Source: JBKHJA01 sp046538375 | GTDB lineage: Bacteria; Acidobacteriota; Aminicenantia; Aminicenantales; Aminicenantaceae | NCBI GenBank assembly: GCA_046538375.1 | Contig: JBKHJA010000016.1 | Location: 1-34,031 of the forward strand | Direction: 5' to 3' | DNA length: 34,031 nt | Shown here: in pieces, positions 22,205 to 28,495 of the stretch | How positions within the stretch are numbered: the stretch's first letter is position 1 | How the letters are laid out: each line of letters begins with the position of its first letter | Made by a program: the position numbers and the translations under genes | The notes under the pieces: generated by a model | Database searches by the model: none | What the model saw: the letters and a program-made list of their open reading frames with translations, nothing else | What the model was told of the DNA's origin: nothing

Positions 22205-22233
22205 TTGATTTGCTTTGTTTATTCCTTTATTAT
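22205..22233 (+). promoter_or_regulatory. Candidate promoter of the small membrane gene pair
   Basis: TTGATT (22205-22210), 17 bases, then TATTAT (22228-22233). The start site would be near 22240, only about 8 bases before the ATG at 22248, and no Shine-Dalgarno is visible. This suggests a leaderless or very short-leader transcript. Confidence 0.45.
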
Positions 22234-22247
22234 TTTTAATTCATAAA

Positions 22248-22616
22248 ATGAACATAAAAGCAGCGGCCCATCTTTTGCTGGGATGGCTTGTTCCTGGCTT
22301 GGGTCATGTCTCTCAGAGAAAATTCTGGCGGGGAGGCATTTTCTTTGTCTGCATCTACTGCATGACCATCCTGGGTCTTATCATGGGAGGCAAGATCTAT
22401 TCTTTCCAGACTGAAAATCCCCTCACCATTCTGGCCTTTTTTTCTGACCTGGGAAATGGATTCTTGTACATAATTTCTAAATTTCTGTACCTAGGATCAG
22501 GAACATTGAAAAAACCCACCTTCGAATTCGGAACCGCCTACATCGCTGGAGCAGGGCTTCTCAACTACCTGGTGGCCCTGGATGCTTTCGACATTGCCAG
22601 AGGAAAAAAGAAATGA
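22248..22616 (+). CDS. Small multi-pass membrane protein (DUF6677-like)
   Basis: This 122-residue protein begins MNIKAAAHLLLGWLVPGLGH, a hydrophobic N terminus with the LVPGLGH turn. It continues with a Lys/Arg-containing loop (SQRKFWRGG) and further membrane segments (FFVCIYCMTILGLIM; FLYIISKFLYLG; AYIAGAGLLNYLVALDAF), ending in ARGKKK. The N-terminal G-W-x-x-PGLGH and RG-x-FF pattern recalls the DUF6677 family from memory; no function is known. It lies between the nested repeat and a 59-residue membrane protein that overlaps its stop codon by four bases (ATGA). The ATG has no visible ribosome site. Confidence 0.75.
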   Translation: MNIKAAAHLLLGWLVPGLGHVSQRKFWRGGIFFVCIYCMTILGLIMGGKIYSFQTENPLTILAFFSDLGNGFLYIISKFLYLGSGTLKKPTFEFGTAYIAGAGLLNYLVALDAFDIARGKKK

Positions 22617-22792
22617 TCTTAAAAAGCCACCTCCTGTCCATGGTTGTGTATGCTTTTTTTGTTTGTGTGGTCCTGGCCTTGATCAAAAGAGATGAATGGA
22701 AAGCCCGGGTAAGATATGCCCTAACCCTCTTTTTCTTTATGGTCATCGGAGCTCTGGCTTTTGGCTGGATCATGTATCTGTTCATTATTTAG
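22613..22792 (+). CDS. Small membrane protein, two predicted helices
   Basis: This 59-residue gene is coupled to the upstream gene by a four-base ATGA overlap. It starts MILKSHLLSMVVYAFFVCVV (first membrane helix), then a charged loop KRDEWKARVR, then a second helix rich in Phe, Ala and Leu ending WIMYLFII. It would sit in the inner membrane as a helical hairpin. No family recognised. The tight coupling argues that it is real and works with the upstream membrane protein. Confidence 0.7.
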   Translation: MILKSHLLSMVVYAFFVCVVLALIKRDEWKARVRYALTLFFFMVIGALAFGWIMYLFII

Positions 22793-22827
22793 CTCATTTT
22801 TCCCCTTATCCCCTTATCCCTCCTCCT

Positions 22828-22855
22828 TTGAATCCCCAAATCGATATGCTATAAT
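22828..22855 (+). promoter_or_regulatory. Candidate promoter of ftsE-ftsX
   Basis: A perfect TATAAT (22850-22855) with an extended TGC just upstream and TTGAAT (22828-22833) at 16 bases. Transcription would begin near 22862, about 36 bases before the ftsE ATG. No clear ribosome site lies between. Confidence 0.55.
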
Positions 22856-22897
22856 CCATCCCAAACAGATGCACTTCAAAGCCATCTCAATATCAAC

Positions 22898-23563
22898 ATG
22901 ATAGAGCTCTATCATATCTGGAAGCAGTATCAGCGGCCTGACTGGGCTTTATCCGATATCACCCTTCACGTGGAAAAGAGGGATTTCTATTTCATCACTG
23001 GTCCCAGTGGATCAGGCAAAACCACCCTCCTCAAAATCATCTTCAGAGAACTCCTCCCCACCCGAGGTCAGATCATCATCGACGGCCGCAACATCTTAAG
23101 AATTCCGGATCATAAAATATTCAGGGTGAGAAGAACCATGGGGATGGTCTTCCAGGATTTCCGTCTTCTCTTCCATAAAAAAGTCTTTGATAACGTGGCG
23201 GTGGTTCTTCAAGTGGTGGGAGCTCCCCGAAAAGATATAAGAAGAAGGGTCTTCTCTGCCCTGAGAATGGTCAATCTCCACCACAAAATGTGGGAATATC
23301 CTGCCCATCTCTCTTACGGTGAACAGCAGAGGGTGGCTATCGCCCGGGCAGTGGTGAATAATCCAAAAATCATCCTGGCCGACGAGCCAACCGGAAATCT
23401 TGACACCGAGCTGGCTTTTGAAATCATGAGCTTGTTCAATGAAATCAACAAGCGGGGAGCCACAGTGATCATAGGAACCCACGACAGAGAGCTGATCCGT
23501 CATTTTGGCAACAAAATTCTCTTTCTGTACAAGGGAAAATTAATCAGAAAGGAAGCACTCTGA
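22898..23563 (+). CDS. ftsE: Cell-division ATP-binding protein FtsE
   Basis: This 221-residue ABC ATPase is of the FtsE type. The Walker A is GPSGSGKTTLLK, the Q-loop is MVFQDFRLLF, the signature is LSYGEQQRVAIARA, the Walker B is IILADEPTGNLD and the switch His is in GTHDRELIRHFGNK. The LPTRGQIIIDGRNI and DFRLL segments are typical of FtsE over other ABC proteins. With FtsX it activates periplasmic peptidoglycan hydrolases, usually via an EnvC-like coiled-coil, during division. The ftsX reading frame begins at its stop codon. No Shine-Dalgarno is obvious. Confidence 0.94.
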   Translation: MIELYHIWKQYQRPDWALSDITLHVEKRDFYFITGPSGSGKTTLLKIIFRELLPTRGQIIIDGRNILRIPDHKIFRVRRTMGMVFQDFRLLFHKKVFDNVAVVLQVVGAPRKDIRRRVFSALRMVNLHHKMWEYPAHLSYGEQQRVAIARAVVNNPKIILADEPTGNLDTELAFEIMSLFNEINKRGATVIIGTHDRELIRHFGNKILFLYKGKLIRKEAL

Positions 23564-24480
23564 TTCAAAAAATAAAATACTTCTTCAAAGAAACAGCCAA
23601 CAATCTCTGGCAGTACAGGGTCAGGAATATTTTCTCCATCACCATCATCTGTCTCTCCTTTCTGATCCTGGGGATATTTCTCTCTCTCTCCAATAATCTT
23701 CAGTACACCGCCCGACAGCTCTCAGAAGATACCACTGTGGTCCTCTATCTTGAAAAAGATATCTCGCCTGCAGAGATAAGATCCATAGAAGAAAAATTGA
23801 AAACTCACTCTTCTGTAAAAAAAGCGCAGTTCACCAGCTCAAAACTGGCCATGGAGAAACTCCAGCAGAGGTTTCCTGAAATGAAGGGCATTATCGAAAA
23901 CCTGGAGGTCAATCCCCTGCCTTCTTCTTTTGAGATCTCTATCATGGAAGAAAACCTGTCCTCTGTGGAAATTCAAACATTCCTCCAGCAGATGAAAAGC
24001 ACAGAGGGAGTGGATGATGTCCAGTTCAACAGGGAGTGGGTGGAAAAGATGCAGTCGCTGAGCCGGCTGGTGAAAGCTGTGGGTTTTTTTCTGGGCGGTA
24101 TCCTTATCCTGGCGTCGTTTTTCATCATCTCCAACGTTATCAAGCTCAATGTTTTTGCCCGAAGAGAAGAAATCGAGATTCTCCGCCTGGTAGGAGCAAC
24201 CAATACCTTTATCAGGATTCCCTTTCTGGCAGAGGGAACCATCCTGGGAATTGGCGGAGGGGCTTTATCCCTGGTGCTTCTTCTCGGGTTGATCAAAATC
24301 TTTCCGCTGTATCTAGGAACCTCCCTGGGAGTTTTACAGGACCTGATCAATTTCCGTTTCCTGACCCTGACCCAGAGCGTGCTTCTGGTCGGGGGTGGAG
24401 CTTTCATCGGGTTTCTGGGAAGCCTGAGTTCTCTGGCTCGATTTCTGAAGGGAGAAGAAACCATGCCCAGGGTCATGTGA
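23560..24480 (+). CDS. ftsX: Cell-division membrane protein FtsX (non-ATG start)
   Basis: FtsX is the membrane subunit paired with FtsE. The first usual start codon in frame is GTG 23737, but that would remove the essential first membrane helix. The frame is open upstream and encodes IQKIKYFFKETANNLWQYRV, then a helix IFSITIICLSFLILGIFLSL, as in genuine FtsX. No ATG, GTG or TTG exists there. CTG at 23560 overlaps the ftsE stop as CTGA with AAAGGA at good spacing, and ATT at 23563 is an alternative. From the CTG the product is 306 residues. It has a large extracytoplasmic loop (about 45-165) and three C-terminal helices, near 171-197, 224-247 and 271-294. Confidence 0.88.
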   Translation: MIQKIKYFFKETANNLWQYRVRNIFSITIICLSFLILGIFLSLSNNLQYTARQLSEDTTVVLYLEKDISPAEIRSIEEKLKTHSSVKKAQFTSSKLAMEKLQQRFPEMKGIIENLEVNPLPSSFEISIMEENLSSVEIQTFLQQMKSTEGVDDVQFNREWVEKMQSLSRLVKAVGFFLGGILILASFFIISNVIKLNVFARREEIEILRLVGATNTFIRIPFLAEGTILGIGGGALSLVLLLGLIKIFPLYLGTSLGVLQDLINFRFLTLTQSVLLVGGGAFIGFLGSLSSLARFLKGEETMPRVM

Positions 24481-24498
24481 AGGGCTTATGGCCTGTCC

Positions 24499-25140
24499 TC
24501 ACTTTTCCGGGAATATTTTTCCGGCTTCTTCATGAGCTTTTCTTAGAGGTTCCGGCACTCTGAATTTTGAGCATTGCAAAACGATTTTCGTTGATTCCCT
24601 GAGATCAATCCTGTTTCCAGGAGAAACAAACAAAGGCTTCACTTGTGTTCTTGTCCTCAGACATGTCCCCACTTTTTCGTTCTTTTCGTTTTTGATAAAC
24701 GTAAAATCTCCCTTTTGTGTTCCCGGAAGAACGAACGGATAAAAAGGTGTCTTGGCACAGCCGATGGTACTGATATTCATCAAAATGCCCACATAAGAAG
24801 CCAGGCCCATTTTTCTGGGATGAGCAATCCCGTTGCCATCGATCAAAGTCACATCCGGTGCTGTTTTGATCTTTGCAAAAGCTGCAAAAAAGCAAGGAGC
24901 TTCCCGAAAAGCCAGATAACTTGGAATGTAGGGAAAATCCACGGTCTTTACTGCTTCCGCTTTTTCCACGATCTCCATATCAGGGATTTTCAAAACAACG
25001 ATGGATGATCCTATTCTCTTTTTTCCAGCGTCATAGCTGAAATCTGCCCCGGCCACCAACTTCGCCTCTCCGCCCGGCCACCGCAAATCCAGACTGGCGC
25101 TCATTTTACTCTGAATCTGAGCAGCCTTCTTCAAATCCAT
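24499..25140 (-). CDS. nfi: Endonuclease V (deoxyinosine repair)
   Basis: This 213-residue enzyme cuts the second phosphodiester bond 3' to deoxyinosine in DNA. Motifs: LVAGADFSYD with the first catalytic aspartates, FPYIPSYLAFREAP, and TLIDGNGIAHPRKMGLASYVGI, in which the family's usual ASHxG is ASYVG. The last motif also holds the conserved VDGNG-like aspartate as IDGNG. The C-terminal part (FVSPGNRIDLRESTKIVLQC) matches the family. It is convergent with ftsX, the two stop codons being 18 bases apart. It has a good promoter of its own. Confidence 0.9.
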   Translation of the reverse strand: MDLKKAAQIQSKMSASLDLRWPGGEAKLVAGADFSYDAGKKRIGSSIVVLKIPDMEIVEKAEAVKTVDFPYIPSYLAFREAPCFFAAFAKIKTAPDVTLIDGNGIAHPRKMGLASYVGILMNISTIGCAKTPFYPFVLPGTQKGDFTFIKNEKNEKVGTCLRTRTQVKPLFVSPGNRIDLRESTKIVLQCSKFRVPEPLRKAHEEAGKIFPEK

Positions 25141-25176
25141 GTTTCTCTATCTGTATTCTAGCTATATTCTAGCCAA

Positions 25177-25205
25177 ATTTTATTGCCTCAGCTATATAAG
25201 TTCAA
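25177..25205 (-). promoter_or_regulatory. Promoter of nfi with tandem 11-mers at the start site
   Basis: On the minus strand, TTGAAC (25205-25200), 17 bases, then TAAAAT (25182-25177). Transcription would start near 25170, 30 bases before the ATG. Two near-identical 11-base direct repeats, CTGTATTCTAG and CTATATTCTAG (25151-25172 on the plus strand), lie right at the start site and in the leader. They could be an operator. Confidence 0.5.
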
Positions 25206-25218
25206 TGGGAATAAAAAC

Positions 25219-25455
25219 ATGAGCTCCTGATCGAAGCCCAGGAGCAGGGAAAGCATTTCTGAGAGCCTCTGGTGTTGTTTTTCTGCTGATTGGATGACCA
25301 AGTCTATCTTAAACTTGATGGTTTGGGGTCTTTGGTTGTTTGATTACTCTTTTTGATTCTTTGGTCTTTTCATTTTGCATATGATAATCTCATTTCAGGA
25401 CTTCAGTGGAGAGTCATTGAGGAAAATTGGGAGGGATTTTTGGCAGGTAAAAAAA
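25219..25455 (+). repeat. Direct repeat R1 flanking the acyl-CoA dehydrogenase island
   Basis: This segment aligns over its whole length with 27273-27507 in the same orientation. The last 67 bases (25389-25455 versus 27441-27507) differ at only three positions, and GTCTATCTTAAACTTGA is also shared. No coding frame is supported. Together with R2 it brackets about 1.8 kb of G+C-richer sequence. The rest of the non-coding stretch 25456-25713 is G+C-rich and holds a promoter only. Confidence 0.8.
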
Positions 25456-25591
25456 TATCTATGAACAGGCAGGAGGTCAAAGTGGTTGGATACGTGAGAT
25501 GGTACGACTGAGCAGGAAACCCTGGGGAGGCTTCACTCAGCTCTCTGGGTCTCTTTCTTGGTTCTTCTGACTCGCACGCTGGCTTCTGCAT

Positions 25592-25619
25592 TTGCGTGCA
25601 GCCATCTTGTGAGTATAAT
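25592..25619 (+). promoter_or_regulatory. Candidate promoter of the acyl-CoA dehydrogenase gene
   Basis: TATAAT (25614-25619) preceded at 16 bases by TTGCGT (25592-25597). It leaves a leader of about 87 bases with AAGGAGGA just ahead of the ATG at 25714. Confidence 0.45.
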
Positions 25620-25713
25620 AAAGAGCGGCAGTCAGAACTGCCATGCGGGCGCGGTGGATGCTGGCTGCCGTATCACCACCTCTCGAGAAACCTGACCGTA
25701 CAAGGAGGACGAT

Positions 25714-26937
25714 ATGGAGTTTGGCTGGACTGAGGAGCAGCGTCTCTGGCGGCGGGCGGTACGAGACTTCGCTCAAAACGAGATAGCTCCCCGCGTGCGC
25801 GAGATGGATACCGAGGAGCATATCCCACGCGACATCGTCGATGGCATGGCCGACATAGGTCTTCTGGCTCCGCTGGTGGGAGAAGAGTACGGAGGAGCAG
25901 GGACTGACTGGATGATGGCTACTATTGCCGCCGAGGAAATAGGCCGTGCCGACATCAGCCTGGCGGTCCCTTTGCTCTACTTGGTGGAGGCCGCGTGGGG
26001 TTTCATCTTCTACCAGTACGGCACGCCGGAGCTGAAAGAGGAGTACCTTCCCAAGGTGACGCGGGGAGAGGCCTTCCTAGGCATCGCCACCACCGAACCT
26101 GAGGGTGGATCAGACATCCTGGGCGCCTGCCGTACCCGGGCTGAGCAGGACGGCGACGGATGGGCGTTCAACGGCGAGAAGATGTTCGTCAGCGGCGTTC
26201 GGGAGTCTCTGGAGTGGGGTGGCATCCACCTGATGCTGGCCCGCACAGAGCCAAGAAAGAAGGCTGGACACAAGGCTTTCACCTTCTTCGCTCTTCCGCT
26301 CAAAGGAACGCACGGTATTACGCCTACGTTCTTCGAAGATATGGGGCGCATGGGCATCTCCACCGGCGGCTTCGCCTTGGAGGATGTCCGTCTACCAGCC
26401 CATCACCAGGTGGGTGAGCTCAACCGTGGCTTCTACCACGCCATGGAGGGATTCTCAGCAGCGCGCACGCTGATCGGTGCGACCTGCGTAGGGGCGTCGG
26501 AGGCGGTGCTGGAGATGGGGATGGACCACATTCGCCAGCGGAAGGCGTTCGGCAGACCGATAGCCAGCTTCGAAGGTATTCAGTTCCCCCTGTCTGACCT
26601 GTACACGGAGCTAGAGGGGACCAAGCTGAGCACGTACAAGTCGGCTTGGACCATGGATCAGAAGTACAAGCACGATGAGGCCACTCACTATGACATCGCA
26701 TTGACGGCGGCGATGGTCAAGCTGAAGGCACCTGTACTGGGCTTCGAGATAATGAACGAGGTTGCCGATTGGTTTGGCGCCATGGCCTACACCAAAGAGG
26801 TCCCGATAGAGATGGGTATCCGAGGTATCCGCTCCTATTCCATCGGCGCTGAGGGTACGCCCAACATCATGCGTATGATCATCGCGCGGGAGTTGTTGGG
26901 CCAGGAGTTCCTGCCTACCCTCTACACTAAGGCGTAG
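25714..26937 (+). CDS. Acyl-CoA dehydrogenase
   Basis: This 407-residue FAD enzyme oxidises an acyl-CoA to the 2-enoyl-CoA. The N-terminal helical domain is EFGWTEEQRLWRRAVRDFAQ, and the flavin-binding segments are FLGIATTEPEGGSDI and FNGEKMFVSG. The C-terminal motif SYSIGAEGTPNIMRMIIARE carries the likely catalytic base E380 in AEGT. HIRQRKAFGRPIASFEGIQF is the usual signature. AAGGAGGAC precedes the ATG. Codons are clearly G+C-richer than the surroundings (one 60-base stretch, 26161-26220, has 37 G or C). It is flanked by 235-bp direct repeats and has no beta-oxidation neighbours, pointing to horizontal gain. The substrate is undetermined. Confidence 0.93.
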   Translation: MEFGWTEEQRLWRRAVRDFAQNEIAPRVREMDTEEHIPRDIVDGMADIGLLAPLVGEEYGGAGTDWMMATIAAEEIGRADISLAVPLLYLVEAAWGFIFYQYGTPELKEEYLPKVTRGEAFLGIATTEPEGGSDILGACRTRAEQDGDGWAFNGEKMFVSGVRESLEWGGIHLMLARTEPRKKAGHKAFTFFALPLKGTHGITPTFFEDMGRMGISTGGFALEDVRLPAHHQVGELNRGFYHAMEGFSAARTLIGATCVGASEAVLEMGMDHIRQRKAFGRPIASFEGIQFPLSDLYTELEGTKLSTYKSAWTMDQKYKHDEATHYDIALTAAMVKLKAPVLGFEIMNEVADWFGAMAYTKEVPIEMGIRGIRSYSIGAEGTPNIMRMIIARELLGQEFLPTLYTKA

Positions 26938-27272
26938 TCGCGATCTACACACTAGGCTCATTTATCACCCGGTGTGAATTAGAGCTTTTTCGCTGGGAAA
27001 GCCCAGGTGGAGAGCTACCACTCGGTATCTGGGAATGCTTCGCTGGTCAGAATCAAGACGGACTGAGCAACCCCGGGTGGGAAGGACGCTATCCGAGAGA
27101 GCTCATCGGAAAGAACAAGAAGGTGGTTGTTGCACATCGTAGTATACACAAAACTCACGCCCGACTCGGAGGCCGAGATGTCAGTCCATGAGGCCGACAA
27201 CTTTTCTTAGGTGACTCGTAAAAAAAGGGGACGGTTCTGTTTTTTCCAATAAACTCCATCAATTTTTTCATT

Positions 27273-27507
27273 ATGAGCCCCTGATGGCAGCCGAGGAGCA
27301 GAGGGAGTATTCCTGATGACCTCGGGGATTGTCTTTTTACTGATTCGAAGAGGGAGTCTATCTTAAACTTGAAGGTTTGAAGGCTTCGGTTGATTGGTTT
27401 CTCTTTTGAACCGTTTATCTTTTCTTTGGGATATGAAATTCTCATTTCAGGATGTCAGTGGAGAGTCATTGAGGAAAATTGGGAGGGATTTGTGGCAGGT
27501 AAAAAAA
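27273..27507 (+). repeat. Direct repeat R2 flanking the acyl-CoA dehydrogenase island
   Basis: This is the right-hand partner of R1 (25219-25455), in direct orientation. Just before it (27220-27245) is an A-run, a GGGGAC...GTTC core and a T-run, an imperfect palindrome of a sort often seen at mobile-element ends. The rest of the long non-coding stretch 26938-27718 shows no gene I can support: 26938-27219 is G+C-rich like the dehydrogenase, and 27508-27680 is AT-rich upstream sequence of the next gene. Confidence 0.8.
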
Positions 27508-27680
27508 GAAAATACTTATAAATGATGGAGACTTACAACTATTTATGAATAAAATCGGGATTTCTCCAGTATATTTAAATGAAAGCATAAATAGAAATGA
27601 ATAAGACAGTCATCATCTTGATTATCATTCTCATCATGATTCTTTTCTTTTTTTTCTGATCTGAATCTGGAATGAATAGA

Positions 27681-27709
27681 TTGACATGGTAAGCATCTTA
27701 TCCTAAAAT
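27681..27709 (+). promoter_or_regulatory. Consensus promoter of the RodZ-like/NtrYX genes (leaderless)
   Basis: A perfect TTGACA (27681-27686), 17 bases, then TAAAAT (27704-27709). The expected start site near 27716 is only about three bases before the ATG at 27719, and no ribosome site fits between. Translation from a leaderless mRNA is therefore likely. Confidence 0.65.
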
Positions 27710-27718
27710 TTCCCAATA

Positions 27719-28486
27719 ATGGCGTCTGTCGGGCAGGAACTCAAGAGAGAGAGAGAACTGCGGGGAATCTCTCTCAAAGAAATAGCAGATTCCACCAAAA
27801 TCAGCCTGAGATTATTGAAAGCCCTGGAAGCAGATCAGTTAGATTTGCTTCCCGGCAAATTCTTCACCAGGGGAATCATTCGCGCCTACTCTCGATATCT
27901 AGGTCTGGATGAAGAAGCCACACTCAACATGTACCATGAACAGACCCAGGCCCAAGAACAGACTGTGGTGGAGCAAAAAAAGAATGAAAAGGAATTCTCT
28001 CTGCCTAAAGATGTCACCAAGGTGCTGCGGTATGCTGTCCTGATTATCATTCTCTTACTGATCCTGTTCACCGTTTATCACTATTTACCCAAAAAGGAAG
28101 AGCCAGAGGCGCTCAAACCATCACTCACTCCCCAACTCATAGAAGAAAGTCCCCTTCCTCAGCCTCCTCCCCAGGAAGAAGAACTGGTTCCAGAGGAGAA
28201 AGGAATAAATCTCGAAATCACTTTTGTGGAAGAGACATGGATCCAGGTCTACGCTGACGGAGAGCTGGAATTGGACGGGCTAAAATATCCAGGAGAAAAA
28301 GCGGAGATGGAAGCCACTGAGGAATTTCTCATCCACTTGGGAAACGCAGGCGGACTCACTTACACTTTGAACAATAAAGAAGGGAAAGCTCTAGGGCGTT
28401 CTGGCGAAGTGGTTAAAAACATAAAAATCAATTCAGATAACCTTCCCCAATACCTCGCTTCCCAAGATAATCCACTGCATCCCTAG
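27719..28486 (+). CDS. RodZ-like helix-turn-helix membrane protein
   Basis: The 255-residue product has an N-terminal RodZ-type HTH domain (about 1-75: GQELKRERELRGISLKEIAD, LLKALEADQLDLLPGKFFTRGIIRAYSRYLGLD). A single transmembrane helix follows (near 101-120, YAVLIIILLLILFTVYHYL). After it come a Pro/Glu-rich periplasmic linker and a C-terminal beta domain (DUF4115-like: ITFVEETWIQVYADGELELDG, SGEVVKNIKI). RodZ anchors MreB and shapes the cell. No mre genes are in the window. It is the first gene of a probable operon with the NtrY/NtrX-like pair, nine bases upstream of ntrY. It starts right at the promoter. Confidence 0.85.
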   Translation: MASVGQELKRERELRGISLKEIADSTKISLRLLKALEADQLDLLPGKFFTRGIIRAYSRYLGLDEEATLNMYHEQTQAQEQTVVEQKKNEKEFSLPKDVTKVLRYAVLIIILLLILFTVYHYLPKKEEPEALKPSLTPQLIEESPLPQPPPQEEELVPEEKGINLEITFVEETWIQVYADGELELDGLKYPGEKAEMEATEEFLIHLGNAGGLTYTLNNKEGKALGRSGEVVKNIKINSDNLPQYLASQDNPLHP

Positions 28487-28495
28487 TATTCCCCC

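Noticed and set aside
21867..22239. Several 60-113-codon frames on both strands through the nested segment
   Set aside because: They arise from G/C-rich stem-loops, conflict with each other and show no domain; the paired structure explains the sequence better.
25537..25821. 94-codon minus-strand frame overlapping the dehydrogenase start
   Set aside because: It is antisense to a well-supported ribosome site and N terminus and has no motif.
27015..27445. Minus-strand frames of 61 and 96 codons beside the acyl-CoA dehydrogenase
   Set aside because: One runs across the island/repeat border, and neither shows a recognisable motif. A remnant of a neighbouring acquired gene cannot be excluded.
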